From Clostridium gelidum (GTDB lineage: Bacteria; Bacillota; Clostridia; Clostridiales; Clostridiaceae), in assembly GCF_019977655.1 (NCBI RefSeq), contig NZ_AP024849.1, positions 1,707,001-1,771,000 on the forward strand: a DNA stretch of 64,000 bases, written 5' to 3'. Positions 43,079-51,474 of the stretch are shown piece by piece. Position numbers and translations under genes: made by a program. The notes under the pieces are model-generated. The model had not been told where the DNA came from. It worked only from the letters and a program-made list of their open reading frames with translations, and made no database searches. Position 1 is the stretch's first letter, and each line of letters starts with the position of its first letter.

Positions 43079-43750
43079 ATGAGGAAAATTATTATTATTG
43101 AAGATGATGAAGTTATAAGAGAAGAATTACAAAATTTTTTGAAAAAGTATGGATATGAAGTAAATGCACCAGTAGAGTTTAATAACATAATACAATATGT
43201 TGAAAATGAGAATGCAAACCTTATATTACTAGACATAAATCTTCCAGAGTTTGATGGCTATTATATATGTAGAGAAATACGTAAAACATCAGATGTCCCA
43301 ATTATAATAGTTACAAGTAGAGATAGTGAAGTAGATGAATTAATTAGTATGAATTTAGGAGCAGATGATTTTATAACAAAACCTTATAATACAGAAATAC
43401 TACTTGCGAGAATAACAAATACTTTAAAAAGAACATATGGAAACTTAAAAACCAATAATATATTAAATTACAAAGATTTTAATTTAAATCTTTCAAATGC
43501 AACGGTTATTTATAAAGACAAGTCCTTGGAGTTGACAAAAAATGAGGTTAAGATGCTTTCCTACTTAATAAATAATAAGGGAAGTATAGTAAAACGAGAT
43601 TCTCTTATGGAATACTTGTGGAAAGCAGAGTATTTTGTAGATGACAGCACTTTAAATGTTAATATTAACAGATTAAGAAAAAAGCTTGTAGAGATAGGTA
43701 TAGAAAATCCAATAGAAACAAGAAGAGGGTTAGGGTACATAATGCCATGA
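43079..43750 (+). CDS. OmpR-type response regulator (BceR-like)
   Basis: 223 residues from ATG 43079 (AGGGGG upstream). Receiver: IIEDDEVIREE, phospho-Asp in LILLDINLPEFDG, TSR, and Lys in FITKPYN. The DNA-binding winged helix is about 130-223 (LELTKNEVKMLSYLINNKGS, DDSTLNVNINRLRKKL). It overlaps the kinase gene by ATGA. It probably activates the transporter genes upstream in response to peptide flux. Confidence 0.93.
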   Translation: MRKIIIIEDDEVIREELQNFLKKYGYEVNAPVEFNNIIQYVENENANLILLDINLPEFDGYYICREIRKTSDVPIIIVTSRDSEVDELISMNLGADDFITKPYNTEILLARITNTLKRTYGNLKTNNILNYKDFNLNLSNATVIYKDKSLELTKNEVKMLSYLINNKGSIVKRDSLMEYLWKAEYFVDDSTLNVNINRLRKKLVEIGIENPIETRRGLGYIMP

Positions 43751-44769
43751 GTATAGGTGAATTTATTAAAGATAAAACTGTTATAATACTATGCAATATG
43801 CTTATGTTTATTGTACTCGCAGCTATAATGTTTGTTATTAATGTTAGCTTCATTATAATTGTATTTGCTTTTTGTATCTGGTTTTTTCCATTATGTTCAT
43901 ATGTGACCCTTGAGTATATAAAATATAAAAATTATTATAATGAGATTGATAGCATATTAGAAAAATTGGACAAGAAATATCTACTTCCAGAGATGATAAA
44001 GGAAGCAGACTTTATACAAGGGGAAAAACTCAATTGTATACTTAAAGAACTAAGTAGAGATATGCATGAGAATGTAAAATATTATAAAGATATGCAGATG
44101 GATTATAGAGAATACATAGAGACTTGGGTCCATGAAATTAAAACGCCAATAGCTTCTACAAAGCTGATAATTGAAAATAATCAAAATGAAGTAACTAATA
44201 AAATAGACTTCCAGGTAGATAGAATTGAGGGATTTGTAGAACAGGTGCTTTATTATTCTCGAAGTAATAATGCTCATAAAGATTATATTATAAAACAAAT
44301 CAACCTTGATGATGTAGTAAGAAATGTAGTCAAAAGAAATTATAGAGATTTTATTCATAAGAAAATAAAATTAGATATAAAAGATATTAATGAAATTGTA
44401 TATACCGATGAAAAATGGACTAAATTTATTATTAATCAGATAATTGGAAACTCTATAAAGTATTGTAGTAATAAAGAACCAATAATAAATATATATTCAG
44501 TTAAGAAAGCTAATTCGGTAATGCTAATTATAGATGATAATGGAGTAGGTATAATAGATAAAGATATAAATAGAATCTTTGAAAAAGGCTTCACTGGTGA
44601 GAATGGAAGAAGATTTAGCAAAAGCACAGGGATAGGATTGTATCTATGTGAAAAGCTTTGCTTGAAATTGGGATTAAAAATTAGTATTGACTCTGAGGTG
44701 AATAAAGGAACTAGAGTTACGATAATATTTCCATTGTCAGATATGGTAACTTTTACAGAAGAAAATTGA
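43747..44769 (+). CDS. BceS-type intramembrane-sensing histidine kinase
   Basis: 340 residues. Two N-terminal membrane helices joined by almost no external loop (about 12-65), no extracellular sensor. The HisKA box is ETWVHEIKTPIASTKLII, and the ATPase has N (QIIGNSIKYCS), DDNGVGI (G1) and GIGLYLCEKL (G2). This layout is typical of kinases that read the activity of a BceAB transporter. The start overlaps the stop of the regulator gene. Confidence 0.93.
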   Translation: MSIGEFIKDKTVIILCNMLMFIVLAAIMFVINVSFIIIVFAFCIWFFPLCSYVTLEYIKYKNYYNEIDSILEKLDKKYLLPEMIKEADFIQGEKLNCILKELSRDMHENVKYYKDMQMDYREYIETWVHEIKTPIASTKLIIENNQNEVTNKIDFQVDRIEGFVEQVLYYSRSNNAHKDYIIKQINLDDVVRNVVKRNYRDFIHKKIKLDIKDINEIVYTDEKWTKFIINQIIGNSIKYCSNKEPIINIYSVKKANSVMLIIDDNGVGIIDKDINRIFEKGFTGENGRRFSKSTGIGLYLCEKLCLKLGLKISIDSEVNKGTRVTIIFPLSDMVTFTEEN

Positions 44770-44809
44770 ATGAGCCGAAAGTTTTTAAAAATTTAATAAA
44801 GAAATAAAA

Positions 44810-44852
44810 AAGTTTCTTATTTACTCTCACCAAAGAACAAATAAGAAACCTT
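44810..44852. terminator. Hairpin after the Bce-type module
   Basis: AAGTTTCTTATTT...AAATAAGAAACCTT. It has an A-run on its left and none of the usual T-run on its right, so it is a weak terminator on this strand. From here to 45073 the sequence is AT-rich with repeated GCTACAAGT and CGCTAAAGC words but no gene. Confidence 0.5.
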
Positions 44853-45073
44853 AAAAATGATTATCGCTACAAGTGTTAAAGTTAATCGCTAAAGCAAGAT
44901 TATTTGTAATCCAGCTAATATTCTGCACCAACAGAATACATTGCAATAAAGCTAAAGCTACAAGTATATAATAATCGTCACAAAAATATTATAACATAAA
45001 TTTAGTGTCTTTTTTGAACGTTTAAATTATAATAATTATTACTTATAGATTAGCGCTTTAACATTTGATAGTT

Positions 45074-45233
45074 AGGCACAATCAAAAAATAACAAGTCTA
45101 TTTGCCAGCCTATTTTCCATCATGCGGCGTCGGCAAATTGACCTAATAGGCCTACTATGAGGGCACTTTGCCTCCTTGCCTGATGAAAAATATACATGGC
45201 AATTTTGGACTTGTTATTTATTTTCATGTGCCT
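45074..45233. repeat. Family A palindromic repeat, full length (A8)
   Basis: AGGCACAATCAAAAAATAAC to TTATTTTCATGTGCCT, the reverse orientation of A7. It shares with it, on the minus strand, TTTTTCATCAGGCAAGGAG, CCTCATAG, CTATTAGGTCAATTTGCCG and GCATGATGGAAAATA. Its end lies 2 bp before the AAGGAG ribosome site of the next gene. Confidence 0.92.
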
Positions 45234-45247
45234 TAAAGGAGTTAAAA

Positions 45248-46714
45248 ATGAATAAATTAAATGAAGTATTTACTAAGTTTATGAATACAATATTAAAAAT
45301 TGTATTATCAATTGTTATTATAGCCAGCGTTTGTATTTTGTTTGTTACTATCTTAGACTTTAATATAGGCACCATAGTATTTACTTTTGCTATAATAATT
45401 TCATTATTTTTAGGATATAAAATAATAAATTCTAATCTTAATAATAAACAAAAAATATGTTTATTAATCTTAATGTCAGCAGTTATTAGAATTCTATGGT
45501 TATTAAATACTAATAATACACCGATTTCTGATTTTAAAGTTATGTATGAATCTGCTAAAGCTTTTACCCAAGGGGATAGCAGCAGCTTTAAAGGAAAAGA
45601 ATATATAGCAAGATTTCCACATCTCACTATAACAGTTCTATACATGTCATTAATCGAATATTTATGTCCCCAACATAATCTATTAGCAATGAAAATTATA
45701 AATTTATTTTTAGGATTACTAGTATTAGTACTTATATATTTTATAAGTTATGAATTGTTCAATGATAAAAGGAAAGCATTATTATCATTATTAATAGGCA
45801 GTATATTTCCACCACTTGTTACTTATACATCAGTCTTTTGCGGTGAAAACTTGGCCATGCCTTTTTATTTATTAAGTATATATTTATTTTTAAAGAGCAT
45901 CAAAATTGATAAATATAAATATAAATTTCTATTGCTTGGTTTTAGCAGTGTATTTTTAGCTTTTGGAAATTTATTTAGAATGGTTGCTGTTGTGATTGTA
46001 ATTGCTTATATTTTATATATTGCTATTTACTTTAAAGATAAAATACTAAAAAAGTTATTAAATATACTTTGTATCATCATACCTTATATAATGATTATAG
46101 TTTTGGTTAGTAATACTCTTCAAAATATGAATATTACAGAAAATTCATTATGGAGAGGGAGCGAACCTAAAATAACAAATGTTCTTAAAGGAACAAATAT
46201 CAATAATTTGGGCATGTGGAATGTTGAAGATGCACAAACGGTAGAGGAATATTTAAGTAACTATGATGAACTTGCAGCAAAGTGTAAAGAAATAATTTAT
46301 TTAAGGCTCACTACTAATTCACCTATTAAATTATTCATTTTCTATGGAGTAAAACTTTCATCACAATGGTGTATAGGAGATTATGCAGGCTCATTATGGA
46401 CTCAAAAAGATATTCCCCAAAGTGAAACGATATTTAAAATAGGAATTTTTGGTTCAATGCCATTTCAGCTATTTTATATTATTATATTAATTTTGATATT
46501 TCTAGGATTGAAAGATAAAAAATTCTTTAAAGCAAATTCAAAATTAAATTTGTTTTATTTAATATTCTGTGGATATATAGCAGCTTATTTAATTACTGAA
46601 AACCAAAGTAGATATGGCTATATTATTTGCTGGTTATTTATTATATTGGCAGTTGATGGAGTGAAGAATATTAATTTTAAATTGTTCAATAATATTTACA
46701 GGCAATATGATTGA
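45248..46714 (+). CDS. Polytopic membrane glycosyltransferase, GT39/PMT-like
   Basis: 488 residues from ATG 45248, chosen for AAAGGAG 6 bases upstream; the open frame further back runs through the family A repeat. About 11-12 membrane helices; an acidic loop (NNTPISDFKVMYESAKAF) after the second or third helix is the usual catalytic loop of GT-C enzymes, and a periplasmic-type loop follows near WRGSEP. Such enzymes use lipid-linked sugars. Together with the GT2 and GtrA genes downstream it forms a GtrABC-like set that decorates a surface polymer. Confidence 0.82.
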   Translation: MNKLNEVFTKFMNTILKIVLSIVIIASVCILFVTILDFNIGTIVFTFAIIISLFLGYKIINSNLNNKQKICLLILMSAVIRILWLLNTNNTPISDFKVMYESAKAFTQGDSSSFKGKEYIARFPHLTITVLYMSLIEYLCPQHNLLAMKIINLFLGLLVLVLIYFISYELFNDKRKALLSLLIGSIFPPLVTYTSVFCGENLAMPFYLLSIYLFLKSIKIDKYKYKFLLLGFSSVFLAFGNLFRMVAVVIVIAYILYIAIYFKDKILKKLLNILCIIIPYIMIIVLVSNTLQNMNITENSLWRGSEPKITNVLKGTNINNLGMWNVEDAQTVEEYLSNYDELAAKCKEIIYLRLTTNSPIKLFIFYGVKLSSQWCIGDYAGSLWTQKDIPQSETIFKIGIFGSMPFQLFYIIILILIFLGLKDKKFFKANSKLNLFYLIFCGYIAAYLITENQSRYGYIICWLFIILAVDGVKNINFKLFNNIYRQYD

Positions 46715-46809
46715 AATATTAGAAAGTGCACTGGCAGTAGGTGTATTTTAAATGAATTAAAACACTATAGAACTTTAAAAAAATATTATAAATAGTTGAG
46801 GTGAGAAAA

Positions 46810-47865
46810 ATGATTAATAGAGTAGTTTATTCGATTATAGTGCCTTTGTATAATGAGGAGCTTGTCATAGATGAAAGTTATAGAAGATTAAAAAAAGTTA
46901 TGGATTCTGTTAAAGAAGATTATGAAATTATATTCGTTAATGATGGAAGTAAGGACAAGACAAGAGAAAAAGCTGAAGAAATATGTGAAAGTGATGAAAA
47001 AATAAAACTTATTAACTTTTCACGAAACTTTGGTCATCAGGCAGCAATAACAGCAGGCATGGACTTGGCGCTAGGTGATGCTGTGGTAGTAATTGACGCA
47101 GATCTTCAAGATCCTCCAGAAGTTATTTTGAAGATGATTGAAAAATGGAAGGAAGGTTATGAAGTTGTTTATGGGAAGAGAATAAAAAGAGAGGGAGAGA
47201 CTTTCTTTAAAAAATTTACAGCAAAGATGTTTTATAGAATATTAAAAAGTATAACTACTATTGATATTCCTGTAGATACTGGAGATTTTAGACTTATAGA
47301 TCGAAAGGTATGTAACGCTATGATTTCACTTCCTGAAAAAAATAGATATGTAAGAGGGCTTGTTAGCTGGGTTGGTTATAAGCAAATTTATGTGGAATTT
47401 GAAAGACAGGAGAGACTTGCTGGAGAGACTAAATATTCTTTGAAAAATATGATGAAGCTTGCTTTTGATGGTATAACGTCTTTTTCATATAAACCACTTG
47501 TTATTGCTGGATATTTTGGAGGCTTATCTTTTTTTATAGGAATAATTTCAATGGTTGTTACTAACGTAAAAAGTATACTTAACAAAACAGAAATAATAAA
47601 CTTTGGAATGATTATATCAATTAATTTAATTATGTTTGGTATAACTTTAGGCTGCATTGGTATAATGGGGCAATATATTGCAAGAATTTTTGACGAAAGT
47701 AAAGGAAGACCTATTTATATAATTGCCAGTACAATAAATAATACACCTATAAAAAAAGCGCGAAGCGCAATTAGGAACTTTTCACCTATAAAAAAAGCAC
47801 GCACCTCTGAAAAAGTGCGAAGCACAACCAAGAACTTTTTAAGCGCAACTACTAATAAAGTATGA
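46810..47865 (+). CDS. GT2 family polyprenyl-phosphate glycosyltransferase (GtrB/DPM1-like)
   Basis: 351 residues from ATG 46810 (GAGGTG upstream; a GTG nine bases earlier overlaps that site). The N-terminal GT-A domain has VPLYNEELVIDESYRRL, FVNDGSKDKT and the DADLQDPPEV metal site. Two C-terminal membrane helices lie about 232-305. It loads a sugar onto undecaprenyl phosphate for GtrA-assisted flipping. The last about 38 residues (from NNTPIKKARSAIRNF) are encoded by two family C repeat units read in frame, an unusual basic extension. It overlaps gtrA by ATGA. Confidence 0.9.
   Translation: MINRVVYSIIVPLYNEELVIDESYRRLKKVMDSVKEDYEIIFVNDGSKDKTREKAEEICESDEKIKLINFSRNFGHQAAITAGMDLALGDAVVVIDADLQDPPEVILKMIEKWKEGYEVVYGKRIKREGETFFKKFTAKMFYRILKSITTIDIPVDTGDFRLIDRKVCNAMISLPEKNRYVRGLVSWVGYKQIYVEFERQERLAGETKYSLKNMMKLAFDGITSFSYKPLVIAGYFGGLSFFIGIISMVVTNVKSILNKTEIINFGMIISINLIMFGITLGCIGIMGQYIARIFDESKGRPIYIIASTINNTPIKKARSAIRNFSPIKKARTSEKVRSTTKNFLSATTNKV
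47744..47838. repeat. Family C repeat, two units inside a coding region (C3)
   Basis: Unit 1 CACCTATAAAAAAAGCGCGA, mini-hairpin GCGC-GAA-GCGC, then CAATTAGGAACTTTT. Unit 2 begins CACCTATAAAAAAAGCACGC, carries a short insert and ends with GTGC-GAA-GCAC and CAACCAAGAACTTTTT. CACATATAA has become CACCTATAA, read as ACA-CCT-ATA, so no stop arises in the glycosyltransferase frame. Confidence 0.85.
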
Positions 47866-48281
47866 AAGTTCTAATTAGATTAATGAATTACATTTGGAGG
47901 GGAAAGCTTAAAATGTTAAGTCGTTTTTCAATTGTAGGAGTATTAAATACACTTATTGATTTTGTTACGTTTACAATAATTAATAGTTGGTTTGGAATAA
48001 ATTATACAACAAGTCAGATATCAGGATATAGCTTTGGAGTTGTAAATAGTTTTATATTTAATAGAAATTGGACATTTGAAGATAAAGATGCTAATAAAAA
48101 GATAGTGCATGAATTTTTGAAATTTATTATTATTAATTTAATTTCTCTTATAATTACAATAATATTTATGAGAATTTTAATAAAAAGATTTAATCTTAAT
48201 GTATATATAGCAAAAATAATTGTAACCTTCGCAGCTCAAATAACAAATTTTGTTGGATATAAACTATTGGTATTTAAATAA
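47862..48281 (+). CDS. GtrA-like flippase-type membrane protein
   Basis: 139 residues, four membrane helices. GtrA pattern: LLSRFSIVGVLNTLIDFVTF-like first helix, SGYSFGVVNSFIFNRNWTF with the conserved N-x-x-WTF, and a last helix FAAQITNFVGYKLLVF. It is thought to flip undecaprenyl-phosphate-sugar made by the GT2 enzyme it overlaps. Its first two thirds are duplicated almost exactly at 24408. Confidence 0.9.
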   Translation: MKVLIRLMNYIWRGKLKMLSRFSIVGVLNTLIDFVTFTIINSWFGINYTTSQISGYSFGVVNSFIFNRNWTFEDKDANKKIVHEFLKFIIINLISLIITIIFMRILIKRFNLNVYIAKIIVTFAAQITNFVGYKLLVFK

Positions 48282-48307
48282 CTAAAAAATGATTCAAAAG
48301 TAATTAT

Positions 48308-48583
48308 ATGAGTTTAAAATCAACACCATCTGGAGAAAGAGTACATATTGATATGTTTGGAATGACATACGCGGACAAAGCCAGTATTATAAATGCACTA
48401 ACAAATCAAGAAAAAAGAAAATATTTGAAGTTTTATCAAAGACAAATGTTGCATTAGTAGTAATAGACAGTACTATAGGAGTTACTGAAAATGATACAGC
48501 TATAACAAAAGAAGAAATAAATAATATAGAGAAGGAAATTGGTGTTCCTGTTGTTTCTGTTTCTGCTTATGGATTAAAATAAG
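48308..48583 (+). pseudogene. hydF 5' fragment (second copy, broken)
   Basis: It begins ATGAGTTTAAAATCAACACC and follows hydF (18269) closely, but with two deletions: 136 bp between short TCAAGAAA repeats and 70 bp between TATAA repeats, both out of frame. The ribosome site is also lost, while the upstream bases ACTAAAAAATGATTCAAAAG still resemble those before hydF. It stops near hydF codon 156. The complementary 3' shard is at 61901. Confidence 0.9.
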
Positions 48584-48628
48584 TTATAAAAGTATTTTTT
48601 AATTTTTTATGAGAGGAGGTGTAGTAAA

Positions 48629-49048
48629 ATGGAATTTGAAGAAGTATTAACTGTGCATGTTAATATAGAAAAAATTATTGAGATGCATAGTGATAATGTA
48701 GATTCAGTTTGTATGATTTTGTTTAAAGGAAATGTCACTGGAAAGTATTTCGAAGGGGATGTACTCCCAGGAGGAGTTGATACACAGATTATTGGAAGAT
48801 TTGAGGACAAGCATACCTTATCAGCAAGGTATATGCTTGAGGGGAAGGATTATACAGGGAAAAGTTGTAAAATATTCATAGAGAATAACGGTAATGTAAA
48901 CAGAAAACTTAAATATGTACCGTTTAGAACTTACCCGAAAATTATTACAGATAGTAAAGCGTTGGAATTTCTGAATTATGATTTATTAGTTGGGGAAGGA
49001 GTTGGAACAGAGTCAGGCGTAGATATAAAGATATATAGGCAGGTATAG
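48629..49048 (+). CDS. DUF3237 family protein
   Basis: 139 residues. The family pattern is seen in FKGNVTGKYFEGDVLPGGVD, then TQIIGRFEDKHTLSARYMLE and a C-terminal GEGVGTESGVDIKIYR. DUF3237 proteins are small beta-barrel proteins of unknown role. GAGGAGGTG precedes the ATG, overlapping the end of hydF debris. It stands alone upstream of the GH43 gene with a 290-bp AT-rich gap in which I see no gene. Confidence 0.75.
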   Translation: MEFEEVLTVHVNIEKIIEMHSDNVDSVCMILFKGNVTGKYFEGDVLPGGVDTQIIGRFEDKHTLSARYMLEGKDYTGKSCKIFIENNGNVNRKLKYVPFRTYPKIITDSKALEFLNYDLLVGEGVGTESGVDIKIYRQV

Positions 49049-49339
49049 GTTAGAAGTAATTTAATCTTTTTGTGAAAATATCAAATCTTTAGAAAGAATG
49101 TTAGAGATAGTTGAATTTCTAATCTTAGAATACATCAATTTAAAGTTAGAATATATCATTGCTTTAACATACTTAGTATTTTATAATTTTTAATACAAAT
49201 GTTGTTAAATTACAATTTAATATATATTGATTTTGTGCTAAAGATATTGTAAGAAAACAACTTTTTTGATAAAAAATTACGAAAGAAAATGACTTGTAAT
49301 TTTTATGTTCTTCGTAAAATGAAAGGAATGGTAATATTT

Positions 49340-50761
49340 ATGAAAAGACAAGGACTTAATCCATATCTTCCATCTTGGGAATATAGCCCTGATGGAGAAC
49401 CTTATGTGTTTGGTAATAGAGTATATGTGTATGGCTCTCATGATCGATTTAACAGCCATACATATTGTATGAATGATTATGTATGCTGGTCAGCACCTGA
49501 AGATGACTTATCTGATTGGAAATACGAAGGAGTTATTTATAAAAAAACTGATGACCCTAAAAACCAAGATGGAGAAGCGTGTCTTTATGCCCCAGATGTT
49601 ACTTTAGGACAAGATGGTCGATATTATTTATATTATTGTTTGGATCATTTTCCTATAGTGTCGGTTGCGGTTTGTGATATACCAGCTGGTAAGTATGAAT
49701 TTTATGGGTATGTGCGTTATAAGGATGGCACAATTCTTGGGGAAAGAGAGAACGATCAATTTCAGTTTGATCCTGGTGTTCTAACAGAAGGAAATAATGT
49801 TTATCTTTATACTGGTTTTTGTATGCCAGTGGATAAATCACGAAAAGGGTCAATGGCAATAGTACTAGAAGCAGATATGCTTACTATTAAAGAAGAACCT
49901 ATAACTTTAGCACCAAGTGAGTCATATAGCCAAGGTACTGGATTTGAAGGACATGAATTTTTTGAAGCATCTTCTATTAGAAAGTTAGGAGAGACATATT
50001 ACTTTATTTATTCATCTGTTAATATGCATGAACTTTGCTATGCAACAAGTAAATATCCTACGAAGGATTTTGTATATCGCGGAACCATTGTAAGCAATAA
50101 TGATTTATATATAGATTCCTATAAACCTGCGGAACAGCCGATGTTCTATGGTGGAAATAACCATGGAAGTATTGTTGAGATAAAGGGTAAATGGTATATT
50201 TTCTATCATAGACACACTAATGGAACTAATTTTAGCAGACAAGGCTGCATAGAGCCAATTAAAATACTTGAAGATGGTACGATTCATCAAGTAGAAATGA
50301 CATCTTGTGGACCAAATGGTGGTCCATTAATAGGAAAAGGTGAATACCCAGCATACCTTGCATGTAATTTGTTCTGCAAGCATATAAATCCAATGACTGC
50401 AGGACCAGGAGACTGGATGGATTGTCGTTTCCCTAAGATTACTCAGGATGGCAAGGATGGAGACGAAGAAATCGGACATATTGCAAATATGAGAGATGGA
50501 GCTACAGCAGGCTTTAAATATTTTGATTGTAAAGGAGTAACTAAGGTTACAATTAAAGTTCGTGGCGGATTAGGAATTGGTGGAACATTTGAGATAATGA
50601 CAAAATGGGATGGTACCCCTATTGGTACAATTACGGTAGATGCCAGTAATGACTGGATAGAATACTCCTCAAATATTTCAATACCAGATGGTGTACATGC
50701 TTTGTACTTTAGGTATGTTGGTAGAAGTCAGGCGAGTATTGCATCATTTACATTGGAATAA
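49340..50761 (+). CDS. Glycoside hydrolase family 43 with CBM6-like C-terminus, cytosolic
   Basis: 473 residues from ATG 49340 (AAAGGA about 12 bases upstream; in-frame ATGs at 49289, 49319 and 49328 are possible). Five-blade GH43 domain about 1-320: general base in VYVYGSHDRFN, second Asp in YAPDVTLGQDG, general acid Glu in GHEFFEASSIRK. The C-terminal part about 345-473 looks like a family 6 carbohydrate module (VTIKVRGGLGIGGTFEI, DGVHALYFRYVG). No signal peptide, so it probably acts on imported arabino- or xylo-oligosaccharides. It stands alone. Confidence 0.88.
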   Translation: MKRQGLNPYLPSWEYSPDGEPYVFGNRVYVYGSHDRFNSHTYCMNDYVCWSAPEDDLSDWKYEGVIYKKTDDPKNQDGEACLYAPDVTLGQDGRYYLYYCLDHFPIVSVAVCDIPAGKYEFYGYVRYKDGTILGERENDQFQFDPGVLTEGNNVYLYTGFCMPVDKSRKGSMAIVLEADMLTIKEEPITLAPSESYSQGTGFEGHEFFEASSIRKLGETYYFIYSSVNMHELCYATSKYPTKDFVYRGTIVSNNDLYIDSYKPAEQPMFYGGNNHGSIVEIKGKWYIFYHRHTNGTNFSRQGCIEPIKILEDGTIHQVEMTSCGPNGGPLIGKGEYPAYLACNLFCKHINPMTAGPGDWMDCRFPKITQDGKDGDEEIGHIANMRDGATAGFKYFDCKGVTKVTIKVRGGLGIGGTFEIMTKWDGTPIGTITVDASNDWIEYSSNISIPDGVHALYFRYVGRSQASIASFTLE

Positions 50762-50784
50762 TTAATATATGTTGGAAAATTCTG

Positions 50785-50866
50785 TTCGTAGCCACTATGA
50801 GCAGAACTTACCTTCCTTGTATGATGCAAAATATACGTTGCATCTTTGGTCTATTATTTTTTTCAT
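50785..50866. repeat. Family A repeat fragment (A9)
   Basis: TTCGTAGCCACTATGAGCAG, TACCTTCCTTGTATGATGCA, then TTGCATCTTTGGTCTATTAT and TTTTTTTCAT. It matches the inner and closing parts of the element in its AATAATAGACC variant. Confidence 0.55.
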
Positions 50867-50903
50867 AAATCGCCCCCTTATTTTTGTAGTAAAATAAAAA
50901 GTA

Positions 50904-50951
50904 TTGACAAAAATAATTATTAGAGTTAATATTAATTCGTACCCGAACGAA
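50904..50951 (+). promoter_or_regulatory. Promoter with operator dyad for the MarR gene
   Basis: TTGACA (50904), 17-bp spacer, TAATAT (50927). Right after the -10 lies TTCGT-ACCCGA-ACGAA (50936-50951), an inverted repeat covering the start point. A related site is at 51422. Confidence 0.75.
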
Positions 50952-50963
50952 CGAGGTGAGAAA

Positions 50964-51398
50964 ATGAAAAGTGGTTGTATATTGACCAAGATAAATGAAA
51001 TTAGCTCTATTTCAAACAAGTTTATTGCAAAAAAAATAAAGGAAGAAGGCTTGCCAATATTACCAAATCATATTCCATTATTTTATATACTTCCTGAGGA
51101 TGGAAGTCCATTAGTTTTCAATGAAGTATCAAATATATGGAAAATATCTAAATCTTCATTATCTGATATTATAAATAAGTATGAAAACCAAGGTCTGATA
51201 AAAAAATGTAATTGTCCAGAAGATAAAAGAAGTGTGTATATAAGCTTAAAACCAGAAGCTTTATATATAGTAAAAAAGCTTATGAGTATAGATGATGAAT
51301 TTTTAAAGTTAATGCTAAATGATTTTGATGATAATAAAAAACAAATCTTTGAAGAAAATATTAATAAAGTTTTGAAGAATACTGAGAAAATGCTTTAA
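50964..51398 (+). CDS. MarR-family transcriptional regulator
   Basis: 144 residues from ATG 50964 (GAGGTG upstream); the open frame back to 50904 runs through the promoter. Winged helix: SPLVFNEVSNIWKISKSSLS, DIINKYENQGLIKKCNCPED, KRSVYISLKPEA, with the DKRSV wing arginine. Two similar operator dyads lie just before it and just after it, so it probably represses itself and the downstream chemoreceptor gene. A hairpin (GAGAAAATGCT/GAGCATTTTCTC, 51383-51409) overlaps its stop. Confidence 0.9.
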   Translation: MKSGCILTKINEISSISNKFIAKKIKEEGLPILPNHIPLFYILPEDGSPLVFNEVSNIWKISKSSLSDIINKYENQGLIKKCNCPEDKRSVYISLKPEALYIVKKLMSIDDEFLKLMLNDFDDNKKQIFEENINKVLKNTEKML

Positions 51399-51421
51399 GA
51401 GCATTTTCTCAAAGATATTTA

Positions 51422-51438
51422 TTCCGTCCGCGTACGAA
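51422..51438. promoter_or_regulatory. Second operator-like site, upstream of the chemoreceptor gene
   Basis: TTCCGTCCGCGTACGAA; on the minus strand it reads TTCGTACGCGGACGGAA, close to TTCGTACCCGAACGAA at 50936. The high GC of this short site stands out in AT-rich surroundings. Confidence 0.65.
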
Positions 51439-51474
51439 ATAAATTGAAATTATGATATGAAAAGGAGAAAGTTT

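Noticed and set aside
45176..45247. N-terminal extension of the GT39-type protein
   Set aside because: It would be translated from the family A repeat; AAAGGAG and the hydrophobic start support ATG 45248.
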